Shown here piece after piece: positions 57,432-64,000 of a DNA stretch of 64,000 bases (positions are counted from its first letter, which is position 1; every line of letters starts with the position of its first letter). The translations under genes were made by a program, and so were the position numbers. Source of the DNA: Aquilaria yunnanensis (taxonomy: Eukaryota > Streptophyta > Magnoliopsida > Malvales > Thymelaeaceae); the NCBI GenBank assembly GCA_039654915.1, contig CM077597.1:89530001-89594000 (forward strand). The letters run 5' to 3'. The notes beneath the pieces are model-generated. The model was not told where the DNA came from. It made no database searches and was given only the letters and a program-made list of their open reading frames with translations.

Positions 57432-57887
57432 ATGGATTCTACTCTTTCTGCACTGCGAAAATACTTTCCTTCCTTTCCAATAAAAGTCCTTAAAAAGATC
57501 TACCTTGCTAGATGTGAAAGAATCAGAGTTTTTACACGCAAAGGCATTCCCGATAATGTGCAGTGGATAATTGAAGCTAAGGTCCGTCTGGCGGGTGAAG
57601 TTCCAGATGCATTTATGCCCCGCATGCCCGGTTTAGGTAAAAGCCGTTATGCCAAAAGGCGAAGAGCAAAGAGACTAGGCGTGTGTTATAAATGTGGGCG
57701 ATGGAATTGTATTACTAAATGTCGCTCTTTAGGATACATCTCCATAAATCGTGAAGATAAAAGAAAATTCATTAAGAATGGCCTGCGTAAGGAATCTCTG
57801 GAAGATATCCGAGAGACTCTTGAAACGCATTCTTGTGGAAAAGTGCAAGGTGAAATTATCCGTTTATGGAGGACTTACCATAAATAA
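57432..57887 (+). CDS. Cysteine-rich basic protein 2, truncated by a stop
   Basis: A tandem paralogue of the copy at 56637 with the same layout: helix, GKSRYA, basic run, C85-X2-C88-X4-C93-X3-C97, KFIKNGL. The cysteines fall at exactly the same residue numbers as in the other copies. A TAA at 57885-57887 ends it at 151 residues, where the sister copies continue to 182. The downstream 30 codons stay open in the same frame to the usual stop at 57978-57980, so a single nonsense change explains the truncation. The putative zinc motif and basic run are kept, so the short protein might still act. Alternatively it is an early pseudogene. Confidence 0.7.
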   Translation: MDSTLSALRKYFPSFPIKVLKKIYLARCERIRVFTRKGIPDNVQWIIEAKVRLAGEVPDAFMPRMPGLGKSRYAKRRRAKRLGVCYKCGRWNCITKCRSLGYISINREDKRKFIKNGLRKESLEDIRETLETHSCGKVQGEIIRLWRTYHK

Positions 57888-58123
57888 CGAAACCGTTACA
57901 GTCTTGGGAATGTGACTTTAAACGACCCTGTTTGCCAGATTGTAAGAAAACTGGATGGGAAGCAAATCCCCGACTTATAGATGGCATTGAAGCCATTACT
58001 GGACATAAATCAGGGGAAGATGAGAGCCACGGTCATGATTCCTGTACATATAAGCTGTCATTTGTCTTTTCTTTTAATATACTTGTTCCTGTAAGCGTAA
58101 TTAACACGTTATCCTTTCATCGC

Positions 58124-58131
58124 TATAAATG
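58124..58131 (+). promoter_or_regulatory. TATA box of cysteine-rich gene 3
   Basis: CGCTATAAATG as in the spacer before gene 2, about 106 bp before the ATG, again after TGTACATATAAGCTGTC and TTAACACGTTATCC words. Confidence 0.65.
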
Positions 58132-58235
58132 CGTGTTCTTCTTTCCGGTTAAGTAGCGGATGCAATACTCTCTGACTCTCAGTTTCCTACAATAACTGAT
58201 TTCTTCATCTCTTCTCTCAAATTCTTCTTTTATCA

Positions 58236-58784
58236 ATGGATTCTACTCTTTCCGCCATGCGAAAATACTTTCCTTCCATCCCAATAAATGTTCTTAAAAT
58301 GATTTACCAAGCTAGATGTGAAAGGATTAGAGTCTTTATGCACAAAGGCATTCCTGACAATGTGCGGTGGCTAATTGAAGCTAAGATTCGTTCAGCTGGT
58401 GAAGTTCCAGAATCGTTCTTTCCCCGTATGCCCGGCTTTGGTAAAAGCGCTTATGCCAAAAAGCGAAGAGCAAAGAGGCTTGGTGTCTGTCATAAATGTG
58501 GACGATGGAATTGTAATACTAAATGTCGCTTTTTAGGATACATCTCCAGAAATCATGAAGATAAAAGAAAATTCATCAAGAATGGCCTGCGAAAGGAATC
58601 TTTGGATGATATCCTATTAACTTTTGAAACACATTCTTGTGAAATAGTGCAATGGGAAATTATGGATTTATGGTGGACTTTCCGTAAAGAACAGGATCGT
58701 TACAGTCTTGGAAATCTAACTTTTAATGACCCTGTTTGCCAGTTTGTGAGAAAACTGGATGGGAAGCAAATCCCCGACTTATAG
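58236..58784 (+). CDS. Cysteine-rich basic protein 3, virus-NABP-like
   Basis: 182 residues, full length. It is closest to copy 4 in its first half and to copy 2 around the zinc motif. The features are GKSAYA, basic KKRRAKR, C85-X2-C88-X4-C93-X3-C97 (CHKCGRWNCNTKC), KFIKNGL, and a C-terminal block with NDPVCQFVRKLDGKQ. The start is the ATG at 58236 in the context ATCAATGG, shared with copies 2 and 4. Family resemblance and caveats are as for copy 1. The gene plus its upstream spacer repeats the ~0.8-kb unit, so promoter and gene were duplicated together. Confidence 0.75.
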   Translation: MDSTLSAMRKYFPSIPINVLKMIYQARCERIRVFMHKGIPDNVRWLIEAKIRSAGEVPESFFPRMPGFGKSAYAKKRRAKRLGVCHKCGRWNCNTKCRFLGYISRNHEDKRKFIKNGLRKESLDDILLTFETHSCEIVQWEIMDLWWTFRKEQDRYSLGNLTFNDPVCQFVRKLDGKQIPDL

Positions 58785-58934
58785 AAGGCATTGAAGCCGT
58801 TACTAGACATAAATCAGTGGAAGATGAGAGCCACAGTCATGATTGCTGTACATATAAGCTGTCATTTGTCTTTTCTTTTGACAATAATGTACTTGCTTCT
58901 GTAAGTGTAATAAACGCATTATCCCTTTCGTCAC

Positions 58935-58942
58935 TATAAATA
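58935..58942 (+). promoter_or_regulatory. TATA box of cysteine-rich gene 4
   Basis: TCACTATAAATATG, about 60 bp before the ATG at 59001. The spacer shows the same order of words as the preceding ones (TGTACATATAAGCTGTC, then a TATCC word, then TATA). Confidence 0.65.
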
Positions 58943-59000
58943 TGTGTTAGTTATGTTCGTTTCCTACAATCACTAATTTCTTTCTTTGCCTCCTTCATCA

Positions 59001-59549
59001 ATGGAGTCTTCTCTTTCCGCCCTACGAAAGTATTTTCCTTCCTTCCCAATAAATGTTCTTAAAAAGATTTATCAAGCTAGATGTGAACGATTCAGAGTAT
59101 TTATGCACAAAGGCATTCCTGATAATGTGCGGTGGCTAATTGAAGCTAAGGTTCGTTCAGCTGGTGAAGTTCCCGAAGCGTTCTTTCCCCGTATGCCCGG
59201 CTTTGGTAAAAGCGCTTATGCCAAAAAAAGAAGAGCAAAGAGGCTAGGCGTTTGTCATAATTGTGGATGGTGGATTTGCGGCAATAAATGTCGTGCTCCA
59301 GGAGTGATCACCAGAAATCGTAATGATAGAATAAGATTCATTAAGAATGGCTTGCGTAAGGAATCTCTAGAAGATATTCGAGAGGTTCTTGAAGCGCATT
59401 CTTGTGGAATAGTGCAATTTGAGGTTGTTGGATTATGGATAATTTTCCAAAAAGAACGAGATCGTTACAGTCTTGGGAATCTGACCCTAAACGACCCTGT
59501 TTGCCAGTTTGTGAGAAAGCTAGATGAGATGCAAATCACCGATTCATAG
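59001..59549 (+). CDS. Cysteine-rich basic protein 4, virus-NABP-like
   Basis: 182 residues from the ATG at 59001; the frame is open five codons further up but only to a TTG, and alignment with the other copies fixes the start at this ATG. Cysteines are at 85, 88, 93 and 97 (CHNCGWWICGNKC), so the motif is kept although the residues between differ most of the four (Trp for Arg, Gly inserted-type change). The basic run, RFIKNGL and the C-terminal NDPVCQFVRKLD block are present. The second half is closest to copy 1 (both have RFIKNGL and an ISDNRED/ITRNRND-type step). It directly precedes the repeat array upstream of LOG. Confidence 0.75.
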   Translation: MESSLSALRKYFPSFPINVLKKIYQARCERFRVFMHKGIPDNVRWLIEAKVRSAGEVPEAFFPRMPGFGKSAYAKKRRAKRLGVCHNCGWWICGNKCRAPGVITRNRNDRIRFIKNGLRKESLEDIREVLEAHSCGIVQFEVVGLWIIFQKERDRYSLGNLTLNDPVCQFVRKLDEMQITDS

Positions 59550-59589
59550 AAAGCATTGAAGCCATTACTGGACGCAAAGCCAGTGGAAG

Positions 59590-60060
59590 ACGAGGATCAA
59601 AGTCACGATTACTGTACGTGCTAGCTGTCGCTTTTGAAATTTTCCTCCCCTTTTGGTAATAATGTATCCACTCCTGACGTGAACCAAAGTCACGATTACT
59701 GTACGTACTAGCTGTCGCTTTTGAAATTTTCCTCCCCTTTCAACGATAATGTATCCACTCCTGACATGAGCCATAGTTACGATTACTGTACGTGCTAGCT
59801 GTCGCTTTTGAAATTTTCCTCCCCTTTGGCAATAATGTACCCACTCCTGACACGGACTACTGTATATAGCTGCCACTTTTGAAATTTTCCTTCCCTTCCA
59901 ACAATCACATACCTACTCCTGACGTAAGCTACAGTAGTGACTACTGTACATGCTAGCGGCTATTTTGAAAATTTTCCTCCTCTTTTAACGATAGTGTACC
60001 CATACCTGACCAGAGTCATACTCGTGACTACTGTGTATAGCTGGCAATAATGTATCCACT
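59590..60060 (+). repeat. Six ~85-bp repeats upstream of LOG (promoter-like)
   Basis: Each unit runs through a GATTACTGTACGTGCTAGCT-type step, a TTTTGAAATTTTCCTCCCCT step and ATAATGTAYCCACTCCTGAC. Units start near 59597, 59681, 59766, 59850, 59923 and 60010; the fourth is shortened and the sixth merges into the LOG core promoter. The repeats descend from the spacer that separates the cysteine-rich genes. Unit junctions carry TGACGT (59675), TGACAT, TGACAC, TGACGTAAG (59930-59938) and TGACCA. TGACG is the core of as-1-type sites bound by plant TGA bZIP factors, so the array may be an enhancer. Confidence 0.8.
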
Positions 60061-60096
60061 CTTAAAAATAAAATTATTGCCTTATCTCTTCATCTC

Positions 60097-60106
60097 TATA
60101 AATATA
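60097..60106 (+). promoter_or_regulatory. TATA box of the LOG gene
   Basis: TATAAATATA in the context CTCTATAAATATATCC, 40 bp before the likely start codon at 60137. A start of transcription ~30 bp downstream would leave a leader of only about 10 nt. This context argues against the upstream ATG at 60050 being used. Confidence 0.65.
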
Positions 60107-60136
60107 TCCTCTTTTCTCACAAGGATAAGGATAGGA

Positions 60137-60766
60137 ATGGATAAAACCCCAACTCGTAAATCCCGAAGTATTTGTGTATTTTCTGGGGCTTTTCCTGGAA
60201 AAGATGAAGAGTATTTAAAGGCAGCCAACCATTTGGGTAGAGTATTAGCTGAGCGAAAAATACATTTAGTTTATGGAGGAGGTAGTGTCGGATTAATGGG
60301 AGGTGTAGCATCAGCAGCATCTTTAGGAGGAAGTCAAGTTTTGGGCATCATCCCTGGACCTTTGAAATTTGTTTCTGGGGGTACGATTGGAGAAGAATTA
60401 GTGGTTAAAAATTTGCAAGAGCGTGTGTTACAAATGCTTTTAAATGCTGATGCTTTTATCGCTCTACCAGGTGGTTTTGGCACGTTGGGAGAAGTCTTTC
60501 AAATTGCTTCCATGGCCCAACTTAATTTGCATAAGAAACCCATTGGGCTTTTAAATGTTAACAATTTCTTTACAGGTCTGATAGCTTTTATGGATTATGC
60601 TATGCAGAAGAATTTCATATCAAGAGTGGCACGGCGAATCATAATATCCGCAACAACTGCTGAAGAATTGCTAGATAAAATACAAGCTTTTGTTCCTGAA
60701 CCAGATCCAGCAATGATTCAGATAGACTGGACACGACAGTCTTTCCCGACCAGTTCACTCCCATAA
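60137..60766 (+). CDS. LOG: LOG-type cytokinin riboside 5'-monophosphate phosphoribohydrolase
   Basis: 209 residues, the normal length for plant LOG enzymes, which release active cytokinin bases from their nucleotide form in one cytosolic/nuclear step. The fold signature GGGSVGLMG is at 47-55. The nucleotide-binding/catalytic motif PGGFGTLGE is at 111-119; plant LOGs have PGGYGTLEE, so one of two acidic residues is replaced by Gly while the final Glu is kept. Upstream LQERVLQML retains the conserved Glu-Arg. The late block KPIGLLNVNNFFTGL is typical. I chose the ATG at 60137 because a longer frame from 60050 would translate across the TATA box. The gene lacks introns, unlike host LOG genes, which suggests capture from an mRNA. 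It lies on the pol strand between the cysteine-rich genes and the 3' repeats, inside the retrotransposon. Activity depends on tolerance of the Gly change. Confidence 0.9.
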   Translation: MDKTPTRKSRSICVFSGAFPGKDEEYLKAANHLGRVLAERKIHLVYGGGSVGLMGGVASAASLGGSQVLGIIPGPLKFVSGGTIGEELVVKNLQERVLQMLLNADAFIALPGGFGTLGEVFQIASMAQLNLHKKPIGLLNVNNFFTGLIAFMDYAMQKNFISRVARRIIISATTAEELLDKIQAFVPEPDPAMIQIDWTRQSFPTSSLP

Positions 60767-61312
60767 TGGTCCTCTACTCACCCTGTTGAAGTATTGTGGA
60801 AGAAAGAAGCGATCTGATCCGTTTTTCTTGTCCTTTAGTTTTATTATCAGCATTTTCTTTCGCGTTTCAGTTTTTCTTTTCAAGGAATTTCTTTTCTTAT
60901 AAGATAGTTTCGTCCATGCTGATATTAAAACCATGGGACAATGCCTTTAGGTTGGAATGGCTGAGTAAAGAGTAATTTTTATTACTCTTGAGACGCATCC
61001 TATTAGGTCTACTAGGCATAACATTTTGGGGTAGTTAAGCTTTAACCTTATTTGGATGACATATCTCACAAGGGAATCTATATTTACTGAAGAAAATATT
61101 AGATGAACCTTGGATATTGATTCCAAACATCCGTTCCCTTTACATAATTTGTCAGTGTTATTGTCATCATCAAGATTCACTCATCTTATCGAAGTTTAAA
61201 TTTTTGCACTCACCTATTATGAAAATTCACACTTTCGAAGAAAATTATTCCAATTTCAATTGCTTTCATATAAATTTCGCTCGAGGTCCTAAGGAAAGCT
61301 CCTTAGCCTCAA
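60767..61312 (+). other. Spacer after LOG, with hairpins
   Basis: No gene. AAGAGTAAT-TTTT-ATTACTCTT (60968-60989) is a perfect 9-bp hairpin that could end or stabilise the LOG transcript. Near 61283-61310, GAGGTCCTAAGGA and TCCTTAGCCTC form an 11-bp stem with a two-base bulge, an early member of the hairpin family that follows. Confidence 0.6.
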
Positions 61313-61673
61313 AATCAATTTTCATCATCGGGGTTTTAAGGATGGAACCTTTGCCTCGAAAACAATCAATTTTCATCATCGGGGTTTTAAGGATGGAACC
61401 TTTGCCTCGAAAACAATCAATTTTCATCATCGGGGTTTTAAGGATGGAACCTTTGCCTCGAAAACAATCAATTTTCATCATCGGGGTTTTAAGGATGAAA
61501 CCTTTGCCTCGAAAACAATCAATTTTCATCATCGGGGTTTTAAGGATGGAACCTTTGCCTCGAAAACAATCAATTTTCATCATCGGGGTTTTAAGGAAGG
61601 AACCTTTGCCTCGAAAACAACCAATTTTCATCATCGGGGTTTTAAGGATGGAACCTTTGCCTCGAGATCAATC
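61313..61673 (+). repeat. Tandem array, 7 x 51 bp
   Basis: Units begin near 61321, 61372, 61423, 61474, 61525, 61576 and 61627 with TTCATCATCGGGGTTTTAAG, followed by GGAACCTTTGCCTCGAAAAC. Copies are nearly identical. Because 51 is a multiple of three, a frame stays open through the array, but it has no independent sign of being a gene. Confidence 0.95.
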
Positions 61674-62687
61674 ATTCAGTCCATCTTACAACGATAGAAC
61701 CTTTCCTATCGTTAGAGGTTCTAAGGACCTTTCCTTAAACCTCAAACAAACAATCAATCATTCAGTCCATCTTACAACGATAGAACCTTTCCTATCGTTA
61801 GAGGTTCTAAGGACCTTTCCTTAAACCTCAAACAAACAATCAATCATTCAGTCCATCTTACAACGATAGAACCTTTCCTATCGTTAGAGGTTCTAAGGAT
61901 CTTTCCTTAACCTCAAACAAACAATCAATCATTCAGTCCATCTTACAACGATAGAACCTTTCCTATCGTTAGAGGTTCTAAGGACCTTTCCTTAACCTCA
62001 AACAAACAACCAATCATTCAGTCCATCTTACAACGATAGAACCTTTCCTATCGTTAGAGGTTCTAAGGATCTTTCCTTAACCTCAAACAAACAATCAATC
62101 ATTCAGTCCATCTTACAACGATAGAACCTTTCCTATCGTTAGGGGTTCTAAGGACCTTTCCTTAAACCTCAAACAAACAATCAATCATTCAGTCCATCTT
62201 ACAACGATAGAACCTTTCCTATCGTTAGAGGTTCTAAGGACCTTTCCTTAAACCTCAAACAAACAATCAATCATTCAGTCCATCTTACAACGATAGAACC
62301 TTTCCTATCGTTAGAGGTTCTAAGGATCTTTCCTTAACCTCAAACAAACAATCAATCATTCAGTCCATCTTACAACGATAGAACCTTTCCTATCGTTAGG
62401 GGTTCTAAGGACCTTTCCTTAAACCTCAAACCAACAATCAATCATTCAGTCCATCTTATAACGATAGAACATTTCCTATCGTTAGAGGTTCTAAGGACCT
62501 TTCCTTAAACCTCAAACAAACAATCAATCATTCAGTCCATCTTACAACGATAGAACCTTTCCTATCGTTAGAGGTTCTAAGGACCTTCCCTTAAACCTCA
62601 AACAAACAATCAATCATTCAGTCCATCTTACAACGATAGAACCTTTCCTATCGTTAGAGGTTCTAAGGACCTTTCCTTAAACCTCAG
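61674..62687 (+). repeat. Tandem array, 12 x 85/86 bp, two hairpins per unit
   Basis: Units start (ATTCAGTCC) at 61674, 61760, 61846, 61931, 62016, 62101, 62187, 62273, 62358, 62444, 62530 and 62616. Each unit contains AACGATAG-AACCTTTC-CTATCGTT (perfect 8-bp stem) followed by GGTTCTAAGGA-CCT-TTCCTTAAACC (10-bp stem with one bulge). The 85-bp variants lack one A. Tandem repeats in the 3' untranslated region are known for Tat-lineage elements and can seed satellite DNA. Confidence 0.95.
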
Positions 62688-62778
62688 AGTTTAGGCGGCG
62701 AGAAGGTTTTCAATGCCTAGCTAAGCTGGACGAAATTTGGTAACTAACTTTGCATACATCATGTCCCATGAAGCATGC

Positions 62779-62791
62779 AAAGGGGGGCAGC
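62779..62791 (+). other. Polypurine tract
   Basis: AAAGGGGGGCAG lies immediately before the 3' LTR start at 62792, as required for plus-strand priming. The closest purine run is AAAGGGGGG. Confidence 0.85.
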
Positions 62792-64000
62792 TGTTGACAC
62801 CCAATTTCGTCCGGCCATTAAAATAATTTTAAAAAAAATTAAATAAAAAAAATTAAATAAAAAAATGTATTATTATTATTATTGTTATTATTATTACTAA
62901 TTTTTTTTTTTTAATTAGTTTAAAATATATATATTTTTTGTTTTGTTTTGTGAAGATTTGATATATGTGTGTATATGTGTATGTTTGAAAGAAAAAAAGA
63001 AAACTCCATAAAAATGACAAAATTTAAAAGTTTGAGGTAAAAATGACAAAATTAAGAAGTTTCAGGCAAAATTGACAAATTCTGAAAGTTCCAGGAGCAT
63101 TTGGCAGTTTGTCACATAAAATTTTGAGCCTGCCGACGTTTTTGGCTCAAATTGACAGAAAACGACAAAATTGTCAAAATCAGAAGCTTCAGGAACTTAT
63201 CCAGAGGCTGAGAGACGTAAAGGACTAAAATTGTCATTTTACCAATTTAAGAGATAAGTTTGAAATTTTTTATTAATTTATCCATCAATAGTTCAGCTAA
63301 ACTTCCTCTATAAATAGCCCCCCAAATTTTGTGCTGAACACAGAAAAAAATAGCAAAAAAACTTAGAGCTCCGTTTTAAAAAAAGAGAAAATTACAGCCC
63401 TTAGCCCCAGCCCTCTTCCCTTCTTCCCCAGAAAGCCAATTTTTTTTTTTCACTGCTGTTCCCTCTCTCTCTCTCTCTCTCTCTCTCTCCGCCGTGCCCC
63501 TCGCTGCCCGCCGCCGCCGCCCTACGCCGTTCGCCGCCGCCGTCCCTCTCCCTCGCGCCGCCGCCGTCCTTCCACCTTGCCGTCCCGCCGCCCATCTCGC
63601 CGTGACGCCGCCGTCCTCCTCCGCCGTTCGTTTCCTCTCCCCAGCCGCCAAGCCGCCCCGTCGCCTCGCCGCCCCGCCGCTCACACCGCCCCGCCGTAGC
63701 GCCGCCGTCGCCCCTGCCCCGTGCCGCCACGCCAGTAGCCCCACCCCTCTGCCGCGTCGCGCCTACGTATCCAGGAAATTAAAAAATTTCAACTTCTAGG
63801 TAAAATTCAAATTTAATCTTTCATCTTTTCAACTTCTTTCACTTTGGTCACTAACTTTTTCTTTTGTTCTTGCAGAATTAATTACTAACCTTTTTAATTT
63901 TTACTTGTTTGTTTATTATTTGTTTATTACTAACCCTTTCTTTATTGTTGTTTTTAACAACTAACAACTAACAACTAACTTACTAACTTTTATTATTGAT
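62792..64000 (+). repeat. 3' LTR (partial, cut by window end)
   Basis: It begins TGTTGACACCCAATTTCGTC like the 5' LTR and follows it base by base to the window end, about 1.2 kb. By eye I count three substitutions (near 63765-63785) and a few indels: one T in a homopolymer, a shorter CT run, an extra CCG-type segment near 63515-63540, and a shorter C-rich stretch near 63745. The TATA box (63309-63316) and the intron-like segment (63800-63875) are the same. Confidence 0.95.

Larger units (their letters stand above)
41881..64000 (+). mobile_element. Giant Ogre/Tat-type LTR retrotransposon with cargo genes
   Basis: The element starts with the 5' LTR (TGTTGACACC at 41881) and runs past the window edge inside its 3' LTR (from 62792). 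If the 3' LTR is as long as the 5' LTR, the whole is about 25 kb. Order: LTR, tRNA-Arg-type PBS, leader, ORF1, gag-protease-G-patch, intron, RT-RNaseH-aRNH-integrase, four cysteine-rich genes, LOG gene, two tandem-repeat arrays, PPT, LTR. The extra ORF before gag, the tRNA-Arg PBS, the intron between protease and RT, the second archaeal-type RNase H, and 3' tandem repeats are all established marks of the Tat lineage, Ogre in particular. All core frames are open, and the LTR ends are almost identical, so the insertion looks young and possibly autonomous. The 5-bp left flank is CGTAT; its right copy is outside the window. Confidence 0.93.

Noticed and set aside
58986..59000. Five-codon extension of cysteine-rich protein 4
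   Set aside because: It begins with TTG; the ATG at 59001 aligns with the start of the three sister copies.
59565..59876. Minus-strand frame of 103 codons with internal repeats
   Set aside because: It is the shadow of the ~85-bp promoter-like repeats upstream of LOG.
60050..60136. N-terminal extension of LOG from the ATG at 60050
   Set aside because: It would translate across the TATA box and adds residues with no match to the family; the ATG at 60137 gives the usual length.
56637..60766. Integrated plant pararetrovirus or RNA-virus insertion as the source of the cargo block
   Set aside because: No capsid, movement or viral polymerase sequence accompanies the genes, and the block is framed by retrotransposon pol, PPT and LTRs, so it is part of this element; ancient virus origin of the cysteine-rich gene itself stays possible.
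61117..61824. A 235-codon frame with seven 17-residue repeats
   Set aside because: It is produced by the 51-bp tandem array (51 is divisible by three) and has neither recognisable start context nor domain; the reverse strand is equally open.
61313..62690. CRISPR-like array
   Set aside because: The units are contiguous without unique spacers, and this is plant retrotransposon DNA.

Overview
The window is intergenic, transposon-rich nuclear DNA from a flowering plant, probably a eudicot. It is AT-rich, contains no intact ordinary host gene outside transposons, and holds nested layers of plant transposon families: long-TIR Mutator-like, CACTA, hAT, Stowaway, LINE and Ty3/gypsy. Host-type coding sequence is limited to an ankyrin-repeat gene fragment with a frameshift (1225-1791, minus) and a small cytochrome P450 fragment resembling CYP716 (about 15870-16125, plus). 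The species cannot be named from the sequence alone.

Positions 1-41880 are a mosaic of older elements. In order they are: a hairpin MITE (301-478); a long-TIR element (about 1910-5210) with a CACTA element nested in it (3102-4861, TSD TGT); a decayed LINE (about 5820-11660); a second long-TIR element (about 11850-13715) holding a reverse-strand LTR end related to the large element described below; a LINE 3' fragment; a ~111-bp minisatellite split by a Stowaway MITE (17213-17445); an hAT-like MITE (18651-19220); three diverged copies of a noncoding repeat, the first split by a CACTA element (20137-22818, TSD TTA); an hAT MITE (23231-23872); a full-length but inactivated hAT element (27091-31070) with a transposase pseudogene; an Athila-like gag-pro remnant with a candidate LTR (32584-36143, minus); and a solo LTR (39080-41736) bounded by a perfect 5-bp duplication, GTAGC.

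Positions 41881-64000 are one giant LTR retrotransposon that runs off the right edge. It has a 4.0-kb 5' LTR (41881-45895), a tRNA-Arg-type primer-binding site, an extra ORF before gag (46522-48216), gag-protease with G-patch (48405-51716), an intron-like gap that joins it in phase to RT/RNaseH/archaeal-type RNaseH/integrase (to 55339), a polypurine tract, and the first 1.2 kb of a nearly identical 3' LTR. This architecture is that of the Ogre/Tat lineage.

The unusual part lies between integrase and the polypurine tract (55340-62791). There are four tandem copies of a ~182-residue basic, cysteine-rich protein gene resembling the nucleic-acid-binding cysteine-rich proteins of carla- and allexiviruses. 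They are followed by an intronless LOG-type cytokinin-activating enzyme gene. Three of the four cysteine-rich genes and the LOG gene have their own TATA box, and LOG is preceded by six ~85-bp repeats, several carrying TGACG motifs. Two hairpin-rich tandem arrays follow (7 x 51 bp and 12 x 86 bp). My inference is that the element carries a host-manipulating cargo: virus-like regulators or silencing suppressors plus a cytokinin activator, expressed separately from gag-pol. I know of no description of this combination.
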